Below, piece by piece: positions 36,501 through 42,576 of a stretch of DNA of 64,000 nucleotides. The stretch lies in assembly GCF_000147335.1 (NCBI RefSeq), contig NC_014502.1:62001-126000 (forward strand), read 5' to 3'. The stretch is from Gloeothece verrucosa PCC 7822. GTDB lineage: Bacteria; Cyanobacteriota; Cyanobacteriia; Cyanobacteriales; Microcystaceae. The notes under the pieces are model-generated. The model was not told the origin of the DNA and did no database searches. It was given only the letters and a program-made list of their open reading frames with translations. Position 1 is the stretch's first letter. Each line of letters starts with the position of its first letter. The translations under genes and the position numbers were made by a program.

Positions 36501-39376
36501 TTTCCCCCTGTAATATCGAAACCATTCTCGTTAATGATCAGCCAATTAGAATTGATAATTTCTACAGTAGCTCCACTGAGCAATGAAGGTAACTTAAGAA
36601 CCCCTTGAACTGCAAATTCAGGTTCCCAATTATCATCATTTTCGCGGTTAATATCCGCCAAAAACGTTAAATTGCGTAAATCGAAAGTCATTCCTAAAAA
36701 AGAAAAGTCATTTCCTACGCCTGATTTAGCAGTAGCTTTATCTAATCTACCGTTAGCAAAAGTTAAATCTAAATTAATAGTTTCACTACTTGTTATTAAT
36801 TTAGCTTTACTGACAAATCTGACATCATCCTCAAAAGTTTTTTTCACATCAATTGTGATATCTCTCAGTTTCCAATCACCGTAGATAGGCAGTTCATCGA
36901 TCTCTACATCAGCAGCCATGGCTAATTGTAATCCATTATTGTCTCTCAACGTAATGTGATTTTTGCCCGTTAGATCGAATTGGAAGTTATTGAAAGAAGG
37001 TAGTGTAAATAATCCTTGTAGTTTAGCTTCCTTATTATCTCTGTCATATACAAACTCAACATCTTTTGTTTGAATTTCCAAAGCATTAAAAAGTGTAAAC
37101 GTTCGTTTACCTTGCAATTTTAGGCTTGCACCATTTAAATCAAAACTATCTTCATTAAGAATAAATTTATCATTACCTGTAAGGTCTATCTGTAAACCTG
37201 AAAGTTGGCTAGGTAAAACAATAGATCCCTCTTGAAACTCAATCTGTGGCTCCCATAAATCTTCGTTTTCAAGATTAATATCAGGAATGAATGTCAGCTT
37301 ACTGAGGTTGACTTCAACCCCCAACCAAGTAAAATGTATTCCTCCTGGCATATCGGCCACAAATTTAGCTAACTGTCCTTCTTGGAAGCTTAACTCTAAA
37401 TCAACTGAACTGTTAGGAGTTATTAATTTAGCTATTCCTGAAGCACTTCCAAAAGAATCTTCAAAGGATTTCTTCACGTCAATTTTAACGTCTTTAAGTT
37501 TCCACAGACCAAAAATAGGTACTTCATCAACAGAAATATCTACCGCCATGGCAAAGAGAAGCTCAGAACTACTTTGCTTGGCCGCAATATATCTTTTTCC
37601 TGTTAAATCGAGGTCTAATTCTGTTCCAAATAGAGATACTAGAAAATCTCCCTGAAGTTTCACTCCTTTTTGTTTTGAATCAACATCTAGTCGAGCATTT
37701 TTTGTTTTAATTTTAAGTAAATTAAGTGCAACAAATTCTTGATTACCTGGTAATTTTAAATTAACCCCATCTAAATAAATCTCTTGATTGTTTAGGACTA
37801 ATCTATCATTATTTTGAACAGCAATTTCTAACCCCGACAAGAGTTGAGGTAATTTAAGTAAGCCTTTAGCTTTAAGCTCAGGTTCCCAAATATTTGTATT
37901 AGAAACATCACGATCTGCTAAAAAATCGAATTCTTGAAGGTCTACGTCTATTCCTATCCAAGTAAAATCAGTACCTTTAGGACTTGTTCCACTAAAATTT
38001 TTAAGTTTTCCTCCTTGAAATTCTAAATTCAAGTCAAATGAACTTTGAGGAGTGGTAAATTGAGCTGTTGCTGAGATATCTTTTTTAACACTGTCAACTT
38101 CAATAAAAATATTTTTAAATTTTAAATTTTTTAATTCTTTTATCTGTTCAAAAAGAGTTATTTCGGGAATATCTATTGTTCCTTGCCATTCAAAATCTAA
38201 CCCTGATTCAGTCTCTTTAATTGTAACTCCATTATTTTTTCCTTTGCTCAGATCGATTTCAGTATTATTTAAGGTAGGAATTAAAAATTTTCCTTGTAAA
38301 GTCGCTTTTTTATTAGCGAAATCAAAAGCTATTTCTGTATTTTTTGTTTCAATTTCTAATAAGTCTAGAAGAACAAATTTATTTTTTCCTGGTAGTTTTA
38401 AACTTCCTCCAGTTATTGCTACTCCATTACTACTGATCGTTAATTTATCATCATCGGTAAGTTTGACTACACCACCCCCCAATTGAGCAGGGATTTTTAT
38501 CGAACCTTGTAGTTCAATTTGGTTATTTACAAAAGCTAATTTATCGAAGTTAATTTCTAGTCCACCCAGTTTGAATTTATTGGTTAAATTTTGGGAAATA
38601 TCCTTAAGTAAATTAGTCGATGCTTGGCCAATGTTTATTTCAAAATTCCCCTCGAACAGTGGAATTGTAGCACTTCCAATATTTGAGGTAATTATTCCTT
38701 CAGCGTGGATGATTTTACTATTATTATCATACCACATAGAACCTTGAAGGGTAACTAAAGGTTGAAAAGGATCACCCTTGAGTCCAATTTGAATATTTCC
38801 GCTTAATTCATAGCGGTTAGTTGTTGAATTAAAAGTAAATTCTCGATCAACTTGTAATGGATCAATAGGAGAAGATTTAGGTATGCTTACCCGTTCAATT
38901 ATAAAACCATTTTGGCGACTATTTTGATTATGTAAAAAAGACACAGATGTAAAAGGGGATGGGCTTGTTATGCTAATAACACCTTGTCCATTATTTACAT
39001 TTGTGGTGATACTTTGTCCCTTAAAGATAAGACCCCTTGAATTTGAATAATTGATTATTGGAGAACCTGAAGAAACAGTAAAATTGCTAATTGTTTCAGC
39101 AGGAGTTCCTCCTGTTGAACTTAAAGCTTCAAACTCAATTTCTACTGCATTTACAGGTTGAGAAAATGTCAAAGTATAAATACCAGACTCAGTATGATTG
39201 CTTGAAAGCCACAATCCTGCAAACATACCGGAAGTAATATTAGTAAAAAATCCTTCTGGGGACGCTGAGACTGATAGTGTCAATCCTGATTGAGTCCAAG
39301 AAAATGCGCCATTTCCAAGGGTGGTATCGTTGAATGAAATACCGGAATAATTATTATTTTTTTCGGTCATGGACAT
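21542..39376 (-). CDS. Giant secreted multidomain surface protein (novel repeats, Calx-beta, 21 CARDB, carboxypeptidase-regulatory, cadherin-like, RTX)
   Basis: About 5,944 residues from the ATG at 39376, which has AAGGAG 5 nt upstream; GTG 39382 and ATG 39370 are alternatives. In order: a beta-sandwich N terminus (1-165); four to five repeats of an unrecognised ~210-residue domain (about 275-1,290); Calx-beta domains (about 1,320-1,490); a beta-sandwich; 21 CARDB repeats (about 1,677-4,270), each with a WTV-NQG core, a VYLS-D segment and an LLFV-D ending; a PPC-like domain; two carboxypeptidase-regulatory folds (about 4,660-4,830); an Asp/Lys linker (about 5,161-5,200); cadherin-like and He_PIG domains; then RTX repeats (GGNGNDTL, GGAGNDTL, GGEGNDQF; about 5,700-5,845). 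There is no Sec signal, and the C-terminal RTX type implies export by a type I system. Likely roles are adhesion, aggregation or predation defence. Confidence 0.85.
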   Translation of the reverse strand: MSMTEKNNNYSGISFNDTTLGNGAFSWTQSGLTLSVSASPEGFFTNITSGMFAGLWLSSNHTESGIYTLTFSQPVNAVEIEFEALSSTGGTPAETISNFTVSSGSPIINYSNSRGLIFKGQSITTNVNNGQGVISITSPSPFTSVSFLHNQNSRQNGFIIERVSIPKSSPIDPLQVDREFTFNSTTNRYELSGNIQIGLKGDPFQPLVTLQGSMWYDNNSKIIHAEGIITSNIGSATIPLFEGNFEINIGQASTNLLKDISQNLTNKFKLGGLEINFDKLAFVNNQIELQGSIKIPAQLGGGVVKLTDDDKLTISSNGVAITGGSLKLPGKNKFVLLDLLEIETKNTEIAFDFANKKATLQGKFLIPTLNNTEIDLSKGKNNGVTIKETESGLDFEWQGTIDIPEITLFEQIKELKNLKFKNIFIEVDSVKKDISATAQFTTPQSSFDLNLEFQGGKLKNFSGTSPKGTDFTWIGIDVDLQEFDFLADRDVSNTNIWEPELKAKGLLKLPQLLSGLEIAVQNNDRLVLNNQEIYLDGVNLKLPGNQEFVALNLLKIKTKNARLDVDSKQKGVKLQGDFLVSLFGTELDLDLTGKRYIAAKQSSSELLFAMAVDISVDEVPIFGLWKLKDVKIDVKKSFEDSFGSASGIAKLITPNSSVDLELSFQEGQLAKFVADMPGGIHFTWLGVEVNLSKLTFIPDINLENEDLWEPQIEFQEGSIVLPSQLSGLQIDLTGNDKFILNEDSFDLNGASLKLQGKRTFTLFNALEIQTKDVEFVYDRDNKEAKLQGLFTLPSFNNFQFDLTGKNHITLRDNNGLQLAMAADVEIDELPIYGDWKLRDITIDVKKTFEDDVRFVSKAKLITSSETINLDLTFANGRLDKATAKSGVGNDFSFLGMTFDLRNLTFLADINRENDDNWEPEFAVQGVLKLPSLLSGATVEIINSNWLIINENGFDITGGKITLPDFTFNLAGGFKVNAQGLNLEYSSNPNKFFKIQGKVSIPTLYNAVANFAGNNYIKIDENGNVDAVGFVSAENIVIVPKVWEIQDAKVTFGAGGDITGEGTILIPTGIEVAAGIGFVNNELNYIKLAANNLNKPIATTGLFLQKIGGQVNNIATSASLPAQFDGELGLTAGVKIQVSLPSWAGGGFSGSLVELDLNGSLNKDRIKADGSLKILGGILQGNGEAELNWNEGFLRAQANFQVLGGLISTNSYFQATSNLDIRMSGEAKVILPNIFPWYADFLNNLELASANFLVEFSNDNNYGNDFVAAWGKVPVLEQAGFKVFLNGDWEFINAQGIEALPKTPQQTTPQVATAANDDTPIIVTVADSGTSNTITTPIINDTKFKGDETINFALTDLAGGTTIGSQSTDTITINSEDLPQHGTLAFKNSQFSVDKNGTPIIAVTVVRTDGSDGEVSVTLIPSDGTAIGPNDYNSDPISLIFADGETAKTVTIPLIDNGEFEGSKTINLALSNPTGDANVGTQNTATLAIINNPTWIPIYNNNFETSAGEEWSDSTLGITPVGERKFLGQFGNGTVSLSLNDDNLINSIVSLELDLFIINSWDGNHLGYGTDFFNLSIENGETLLNTTFSNTEELSQSYPDAWGTGDYPSGTGAIEIDTLNSSEDGSAVYHLVYTFPYSQRYLTLDFSGLNLEDINNESWGLDNVSLKVLNTQYLYPNPNINLTISDISTPNNILLAYGESFETEWKVTNTGSDATSTFWYDGVAISRDAIFDESDVLLGDGWSGAYDLSLQAGESYTVRREVNVNNYVSYFGEGQQYLLFITDAYKNQRETDETDNVVAVPAYLILSDPNLEVTNAGIPTTITAGEMVEISWAVTNKGSQGVSLIGEGLEVQDAIFLSNDEFLDETDIFLNAKLTPSDINVLIPGQSYTNNINITLPEGNSGNRYLLFVTDFSNKIKESEENNVKAFPFQLITPNPNLIITEATAPATATQGEYIYVSWTVENQGTAGTVSYDWYDNIYFSKDENLDDEDILVNESYVFAEDYDYDYEDSFYPALPLFPNYYYTSSGYVPIPLEVGGSGYLIFKTDAYNYENETDEDDNIYSIAINIQVPNLTISNPTPPPSAAILGQTIAVSWQVNNTGTVSAAADWYDSVYISDDQILDSSDTYVTDVWTGSNTPLGAGASYIINQNIFLPQTSSGNRYLLFVADNYNYQGETNESDNVIATPISLSAPDLVISSVTAPSTGIVNGTINISWTVNNSGQVQALTDWTDYVYLSSDNIIDSSDRLISYQYIYTQTPLAAGGSYSINQTVTLPGVAAGNYYLLFKADGSNAQGEINENNNVSAVPITLKAPDLIVQSATAPTSSIANDSILVSWTVTNQGLVDAPADWSDYIYFSTDNVLGNDIYITDQYISTQTPLPAGSSYTIDRSITLPNRPAGDYYLLFVADGYNAQSETNEGNNFRAVPIKISVPDLILSKATAPTSGNLGESINVSWTVLNPSTVTASADWTDRVYISTDAIWDSFDTQITSESITSQTPLISGNSYTINKNITLPNQAPVGSGYLLFRTDANLAQGETDETNNVKAIPFTVNAPNLGVSSATTPESTSVGANINVSWTVTNSGTIAANADWYDSIYISNDQIFDDYDQYITSRWAGSNTPVVAGGSYTATQNITIPTTTTGNRYLLFVADKYPYSYYYYYYYDNLQGETSETDNVYAVPINISSSDLIVESATAPNSAILGNTVQLTWTVKNQGTGEAPQDWYDYVYISSNQTFDSSDILVTSELISTQTPLLSGANYTITKNVVLPSTAIGDHYLLFVTDRLSNQGETNENNNTLALPISLSAPNLTVSGATAPTAATSGSTIAVSWTVNNSGTSTANTDWFDYIYVSSDTNLDSSDTFVTSESITTQTPLADGGSYTISRNITLPNTGIGNRYLLFVADGSNNQGETNEGDNVRAVPIQLTLPDLVVTATAPNTASLNGTIAVSWTVTNQGSIEAATDWSDRVYLSNDVAFDANVDTLITTESIATQTPLAAGNSYTINRNITITNTGIGNRYLIFVADHFNNQGETNEVNNTVVVPITITAPDLIVEAATSPEKGILGETIEVSWTVKNQGAIDAPADWSDSVYLSNDQILDATDVTLTTEGITTQTPLAANASYTITKNLTLPNTGLGTRYLLFATDRSNNQGETDETNNIRVVPITLEAPDLVVSAATNPTTVNLGQNFDVTWTVTNQSTTQAPKDWSDLIYISNDSILDNSDTLIRTEAITTQTPLAAGGNYTVTRNINLPNTATGNRYLLFVADGNNNQPETDNTNNIQSVAITVNAPDLIVNNITAPVEVISGQSVEISWTVKNQGTADTVGNWTDRVYLDLDTTSGLDQLLGSYEYDRSLAVGNSITRSQLINIPITLSGNYRVVVITDSNRQILEGTQNESNNTTIDDVPIQIKQAPLPNLQVSNVTAPLTAFSSQDTVITWTVTNTGNGATSTPIWNDGIYLSLDKTIDNTDIFLASQINSSYLNAGESYTSSRTVSLPQGIDANYYFLVKTDINNNVFEFNNEGDNFGISNATEINLTPPPDLRVTTVNAPNGAFSGQPMTLSWTVTNMGEERTLETAWADRIFMSVDNVLDSSDRNLGTINHTGVLNTGENYTASTTVNLPIGVEGNFFFFVRTDINNQVYEHIYENNNASYDTTSTKITLTPPPDLEVESITVANNARSGGNLSINYRVTNFGATETPASTSSWTDTFYLSTDNELNTATDIRLGSVNRYGILNAGDSYDGVANFALSNTLTGTYYIFAVTDDGDRVFELDNNNNILGGLNQVQIVSQSADLVVSSATIPSTGEAGKTIKVQWTVKNQGIGDTIVNSWIDRIVASTNSILGDGDDINLASFNRTGILNPNGTYSRNESITLPFTLEGNYQLFVVTDGANNVYETSDENNNAFNALALTITRQTPDLQVTQITAPTTGESGTSITINWTVANLGVARTNSNAWYDEVYLSLDGTSSSNDIRLGSVYHSGLLEPASNYTASGTFKIPVDLNGNYSVLVRTDQDNNVIEGALENNNDKASSNTITISLSPVTDLTVQSVDAPEQAIAGQPLSLTWTVVNNGVNTGQNWYDAVYLSRDQIFDRNSDVYLGYRNQTGGLDSGDSYTITQNFNLPRGLAGLYYVFMVTDGGNSVYERTGESNNTNYDGLSTEIILPSPADLVVGTITIPSNGIPGQSATISYSVVNQGANEAIGTWEDTVYISQDAQWDVNDVFFGRVSHTGPVSAGGSYNKTVTATLPGVATGDYYVIVRSDIRNNLPETSETNNIGASLEKFTLDVESLNLGTPDTGVLGQKQSVYYRVDVPAGETLLLELDSEALNGFNELYVSFEKIPDRTTFDFASIEPFNPDPRIVIPTTEAGTYYIRAFGNQVSNSSPNFNIKAELVEFSVFDTSYGQGGNVGNLTLKINGAKFDRSVVARLVDEVQGEREAVNIFYEDSTELYATFDLKGLAPGFYDVIFENSEGTEIIVNDGLEVVAGGGSQIIPQVDAPDSVARNRTYPFTVTWGNTGLNDGVIPVLLVENTVPFGFSPGDTSAGSSYTFLGQNTNGGPPGILRPGQSETRTFFSYSNNQPGNYSVSVNRIYKNLEAFFDWNSLRESLTPAGMTDEEFEPIFNQLIAQVGTTNGDYLRMLSENSILLPEELGSSDDVGALLALELKKARAAVSTSISGILIAKDLNVDLSGRTVIVTNTETSEQFETITLNDGSFTLVNLSPGTYTYQVGSGAFESAPPTTTITSGEVISGLSLEIGNGATIMGEVENENNQPISKALIGVYQNDELIAATQADSDGNFKFTGLEAGTYIVRTYLPDSLESFTNEVTVAANETLTFNLSNTETFSVMLSRTPNNVEPLAFEVEESSLRVANAEIPDRDPLIGEIEGRIRQALSNAPIAESIFKEAVNNAISRAGEVTPESLDSIVNSATNLYFDLLEGKIAHNLILAAVALVGGNGGADFKAVQELYTKYFNSTSPNDIIAFKDGSVVSNYFKNNAVIKDNIDTITNQVSTAIKDLYVSRIFDKNHSEITQLFSLNSNLPNSTSLTIPAQDLLNTQGAEQSSGKWDFKEGLALALAGSNNNGDISKPGSPLARIPDFRQVKVSAKVTIPASSNQAQLTFDINVTIGDTVDFDRDDIYGEKLEQVKFLEQNGRAFSVPFTSEFKVDLKSSDFSVNLKDDPDDKKDDPDDKDDKKDNSKNRREDKDDRDEINRPTSVDPNDIIGPQGFGEQRWITASYPLAYTIRFENDPIFATAPAQTVRITQQLDNDLDFRSFRVGDFGFGEIFVDVPDNRAFYQTRLDLVESLGIFVDVSTGINIETGEIFWEFTSIDPTTGEPPIEALKGFLPPNLSSPQGEGFVNYTIRPKRNVTTGTVIDAQATIIFDINEPISTPPIFNTLDAGKPSSTLNPLPTSVAPGEFVVSWSGGDDNNGSGIAYYTVYVSDNGSAFTPWLTQTTLTEASYIGEVGHTYAFKVVATDNAGNTQEIPPNPGATTQILETVTNIAPILAANNGLTLNEASTGLITLTQLQVTDTDNSPTELTYTITGLPTQGIILLNGTQLGLNSTFTQADINNNLLSYAHNGSETTNDSFSFTVSDGAGGTISTTSFNITVNPVNDAPFVNQTIPNFTLTEEQPFNFTLAANTFSDIDLRDTLTYSTNNLPNWLNFNAATQTFSGTPTLNDSGIYSLTVIATDSQGASVNNSFQITVLNLLKGGANNDTLSGTSNDDVLDGGLGGDRLIGKAGNDLYIVDSNRDVVIENASEGQDKIQSSVSYTLPANVEDLILTGTANINGTGNELDNTITGNSGNNLLKGLAGNDSLIGGNGNDTLVGGAGNDTLTGGEGNDQFLFGSGAVFAESAFGVDTITDFTKGSDKIVLSKLSFVALLSPVNSNLLTEELAIINVNVAEETAVSSTQSAKIIYNSSTGNLLYNQNGNVSGLGSGGLLATLTTIPQLDNNDFLITT
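21860..22290 (-). repeat. RTX calcium-binding nonapeptide repeats at the C terminus of the giant protein
   Basis: Blocks reading GGANNDTL, GTSNDDVLDGGLGGDRL, GKAGNDLY and, after a VEDLILTGTANINGTGN stretch, GGNGNDTLVGGAGNDTL and GGEGNDQFLFG. These bind calcium outside the cell and mark type I secretion substrates. The segment FGVDTITDFTKGSDKI that follows is a typical RTX terminal element. Confidence 0.85.
26570..34352 (-). repeat. Array of 21 CARDB repeats (about 360-bp period)
   Basis: Counted from units beginning NPNINLTISDI to ADLVVGTITIPS. The central units are the most alike and share ADW-D-VY-S-D, TQTPL-AG-SYTI and G-RYLLFVAD--N-QGETNE-NN. The outer units are more diverged, which suggests expansion from the middle. 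Unit 8 carries an extra tyrosine run. Confidence 0.85.
36250..38560 (-). repeat. Four-to-five-fold repeat of an unrecognised ~210-residue beta-rich domain in the giant protein
   Basis: Each unit has the order FLAD-N-E...WEPE, G-LKLP-LLSG, a D-LILN...GG-LKLPG strand pair, an EI-TK...K-A-LQG-F segment, DLTGK, then PI-G-WKL-D--IDVKK-FED and G--FTWLG--V-L. The WEP/LSG landmarks fall near residues 486, 701 and 906. I do not know a named family with this pattern. Confidence 0.7.
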
Positions 39377-39382
39377 TATCAC

Positions 39383-39811
39383 TCCTTAAAAAGTTTATTC
39401 TAAAATAAATTACTCAACTATTTCGCCCAAATTCTGTTGCGCGACCTTAGTCACACAACATTTTATGCCTTGAAATTTTTAAAAACTTTTTCAAGAGAAA
39501 TCTATTTAGTTTTTGATTGAGCTAAAACCCAGTAAGTTTAATAGAGCTAAACACAGATTAATAAAACTCTTAACCTATCTTTCCGTAAATTCTCGCATCT
39601 GTCAATAGGAAGATAAAAGCTTTATATGATCTTTAAATTGATGATATTTTTGTAACATTTTTTAAATTAACTGCTGTGTATTTTATAAAAATTTTAATGT
39701 TTAAATTCAATAATATATGATATGCAAAGTGTTTCATGAGAGCGTATTTATAAAGTAAATATAAAGACCAAGGGAAAACGGGTTGCTCATCCGTTAATCT
39801 GAACGATGTAA
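39383..39811. other. Intergenic region upstream of the giant protein gene
   Basis: About 430 bp without a gene. It is AT-rich and should hold the promoter of the giant gene (read leftward); AAGGAG near 39385 is its ribosome binding site. No terminator-like or repeat structure stood out. Confidence 0.4.
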
Positions 39812-41110
39812 GGTTCTTCCGTACTTAGTGGGCTAAACTATTAGGATAATGCCAAAAAAGTAAAGCTCGTATTTCAAAATTATTAAAATTTCTAAACCCA
39901 AATCCACAGCGCTTTAATAATTTTAATTTATTATTAATTCCTTCAACGATAGCTGAAGTTGTTTTTTGTTCAAAATATCCAACAATTTCTCCAAACCACC
40001 GTTTTATTGTTTTTACACTTTTTCTATAAAAAGGAGTAGCTCTTTTCAACCAATCAATTAATTTTAATGTTCCTTCTCCTAAACTTTTCCTGTTCTCAAA
40101 TATTAGACGAAATTCTTCTTTTAACTCGTGCATAATGGCTACATGGGGAGAGGCTTCTTTAATTTCCTTTAGCTTTTCAGTTTGTTGATTAGATAAGTCT
40201 TTTTGGGTTTTTAATAATATATATTTACCCCCTTTTAAACTGTTAAATAAAGAAGCTCTCTTTTTAATATTTAAGGATTCAGCTACTTTTTTTTGGTCAA
40301 TTCTGGCTTGATTTAATTCCTCTTGAACCATTTTCATAACATGAAATCTATCTATAGTTATCTCAGCATTTGGGCAAATTTTTTTGACTAATGATTTATA
40401 ATTACCGGTCATATCTATACTTACTTCTTTAATTTGTGCTAAAACTTTTTCCCCAAATTTTAGCATTACTTTTTTAATTTCTGATTGTGTTCGTTTTGAA
40501 ACTAATCCTAATAATTTATGCGTATCTAAATCAACTAGGACTACTATAAATTTTCCTTGACCTTTAACTAAACTTATTTCATCTATCCCTAATCTCTGCA
40601 AATTATCAAGATTAATAGGGAGCATATTAAGGGCAACGCTCATTAGCATTGTCTCAACTTGTTCGCCGGTTAATTTATTATTTTTAGCAACATTATTAAT
40701 ATCACTATGGATAACTTGTTTGGTAATATTTTCAGCATATCTATAAGTAAAATTTTTCTTGGTTTCTACAAAATCTAAAGTTTCACTCTTTAGCTTTTTA
40801 CAATTATCACATTTGAATCTACGACGATTTACTCTTAATATTACTTCTTTATTTCCTATTGGTAAATCTTTAACTAAATATTTTTTGTTTTGATGAAGGC
40901 GATGACTAATTTTTCCACAATGAGGACATTTTGCCGTTTTTGTTGCGGTTCTTACTGATAAAATTAATATATCTTCTGCTTCTTGAATATCTTCTACTAT
41001 CACTCCTGGTAAATTTAGTAATTTGGTCATCAACCTTTTCATACTTACTATTTTGCGCTACACATTTTAATTTCTTTTACTCATTTTAGCACACTAAGTA
41101 CGGAAGAACC
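39812..41110. mobile_element. ISL3-family insertion sequence
   Basis: Perfect 19-bp ends GGTTCTTCCGTACTTAGTG (39812-39830) and its inverse (41092-41110) enclose one transposase gene. ISL3 elements normally make an 8-bp duplication, but the flanks (CGATGTAA and ATAAAAAC) do not match, so the flanks were rearranged after insertion. It abuts the start of the IS1182-like relic. Confidence 0.9.
39825..41042 (-). CDS. ISL3-family transposase
   Basis: 405 residues, the usual length. The N-terminal zinc ribbon CPHCGKISHRLHQN and FKCDNCKKL is followed by a helix-turn-helix region and the DDE core: Asp in RLGIDEISLVKG, Asp in KEVSIDMTGNYKSLVK, and Glu in SAIVEGINNKLKLLKRCGFG. The segment TIDRFHVMKMVQEELNQAR is characteristic of the family. 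The gene is intact, fills the element and is bounded by perfect inverted repeats, so it may be active. Confidence 0.92.
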   Translation of the reverse strand: MKRLMTKLLNLPGVIVEDIQEAEDILILSVRTATKTAKCPHCGKISHRLHQNKKYLVKDLPIGNKEVILRVNRRRFKCDNCKKLKSETLDFVETKKNFTYRYAENITKQVIHSDINNVAKNNKLTGEQVETMLMSVALNMLPINLDNLQRLGIDEISLVKGQGKFIVVLVDLDTHKLLGLVSKRTQSEIKKVMLKFGEKVLAQIKEVSIDMTGNYKSLVKKICPNAEITIDRFHVMKMVQEELNQARIDQKKVAESLNIKKRASLFNSLKGGKYILLKTQKDLSNQQTEKLKEIKEASPHVAIMHELKEEFRLIFENRKSLGEGTLKLIDWLKRATPFYRKSVKTIKRWFGEIVGYFEQKTTSAIVEGINNKLKLLKRCGFGFRNFNNFEIRALLFWHYPNSLAH

Positions 41111-41135
41111 ATAAAAACGCGACAACAATACACAA

Positions 41136-42378
41136 ATGTCTTTGCATCCCGAACCCATTTCACCAGTCCCATCTCAAACAGCAAAAGTAGCCCGCGCTGC
41201 TTTCCCAAAAGGCAATATTTACTTACAAATTCGAGATACCTTGGGCAGTATCTATCTTGATGAAGATTTTGATCATTTATTCTCAGTTAAAGGTCAACCC
41301 GCTCGATGTCCTTGGCGACTGGCTTTAATTTGCATAATGCAGTACATGGAAAATCTCTCAGACCGTCAAGCCGCAGAAGCCGTTCGAGGTCGTATTGATT
41401 GGAAGTATGCCCTTTCTCTGCATGCACGAAGATAAAGGGTTTGATTTTTCGGTTTTAAGCGAGTTCCGTAAACGTTTAATTGAAGGAGGAAAAGAGGAAC
41501 TATTATTAAATAAAATTCTCGAAAAATTAGTCGAGATGGGATTACTGAAAAAACTGAAAAAACCGAAAAAACAAAGAACAGACTCCACCCACATTTTAGC
41601 AGCTATTCGTCCACTTAACCGCCTAGAAACTTTGGAGGAGACCCTCCGTGCAGCACTCAATAGTTTATCAGTGGCTGCCCCTGATTGGTTAAAAAAAAAC
41701 ATCTTAAAAGATTGGTACGACCGTTATGGAAGACGAATTGAAAATTCCCGTTTGCCGAAACTCGATTGTGAACGAGAGGCATTGGGCAATCAAATAGGAA
41801 AAGATGGGTTTTACTTACTAGAAACAATAGATTCACCATTAGCTCCACAATGGTTATCTTCGCTTCCTGCCGTAGAAATCCTAAGACAAGTATGGATTCA
41901 ACAATTTTATGCCCCGTCCGAGGGGGTAGTAAAATGGAGACCTCCAAAAGATATGCCTCCTTCGACTTTAGCTATTCATTCTCCTTATGATATAGAAGCT
42001 CACTACAGTTCTAAAAGAAGTGTCAATTAGGTGGGTTATAAAGCTCATCTTACCGAAATTTGTGATGAAGATTCTCCTCACTTTATTAATCACATTGAAA
42101 CCACTTTAGCTACAGTTACAGATGAAGCAGTAGTTATTCCGATTCATCAAATACTAGAAAAAAAATCTTTGCTTCCCAAAGAATATTTAATGGATCTTGG
42201 CTACACGACGGGCGACTTAATAGTTTCTTCAACCCAAAACTATGGGGTTGAAATAATAGGGCCTGTCAGAGAAGATCCGTCTTGGCAAGCGAGAAACCAT
42301 CCCTTTTTTGCGGCAGAAAACTTTAAAATAGATTGGGATAAAAAAGTGGCTATATGCCCAAAAGGACTCCGTAAATAG
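41136..42378 (+). pseudogene. Decayed IS1182-family transposase
   Basis: Three frames make up one broken transposase. The front (41136-41435) ends DRQAAEAVRGRIDWKYALSL. A frameshift near 41410 leads into FLCMHEDKGFDFSVLSEFRK in 41395-42030 (the normal continuation of the family), with RTDSTHILAAIRPLNRLE giving the first catalytic Asp region. An in-frame TAG at 42028-42030 (KRSVN*VGYKAHLTE, where Trp is expected) interrupts it, and it then runs to AICPKGLRK, where it fuses with the tail of the neighbouring minus-strand gene. The zinc-finger-like C terminus and third catalytic residue are missing. Confidence 0.85.
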
Positions 42379-42565
42379 GGTCAGGAAAATTCCCATGATA
42401 TTGAGTAACTAAATTTTCCAGTAAATCCGCCCTAATTAAGCCAAGACACTCAGAAGCTATACCCAATGCTTTCCAAGTCTTATCAGTTAACCTTAAAGAG
42501 CGGACTTGACGGTAATCTTCATTTTTCAAGGTGAATTTTCCTTGAATATCTCTTTTAAGTTTCAT
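42350..42565 (-). CDS. Small RHH-like DNA-binding protein, C terminus altered by the IS junction
   Basis: 71 residues. The core VRSLRLTDKTWKALG matches the transposon-borne protein at 16068-16283 (LRSMRLTDTAWNLLA), and both share a GKFT segment ahead of it. The second helix (LGLIRADLLENLVTQY) is followed by residues read from the junction with the IS1182 relic, so the natural end is probably near QYHGN. A 13-bp perfect inverted repeat lies 12 bp upstream of the start. It is probably a DNA-binding regulator; its target beyond its own promoter is unknown. Confidence 0.55.
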   Translation of the reverse strand: MKLKRDIQGKFTLKNEDYRQVRSLRLTDKTWKALGIASECLGLIRADLLENLVTQYHGNFPDPIYGVLLGI

Positions 42566-42576
42566 CAGACTCTTCT

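Noticed and set aside
41136..42378. Stop-codon recoding (TAG read as Trp) suggested by KRSVN*VGYKAHLTE
   Set aside because: The same gene also has a frameshift and a missing 3' end, so ordinary decay is enough; intact genes in the window do not show internal TAG.
39812..42378. ISL3 and IS1182-like elements as one composite transposon
   Set aside because: They are different families, lie side by side rather than flanking cargo, and no shared ends or target duplication were found.
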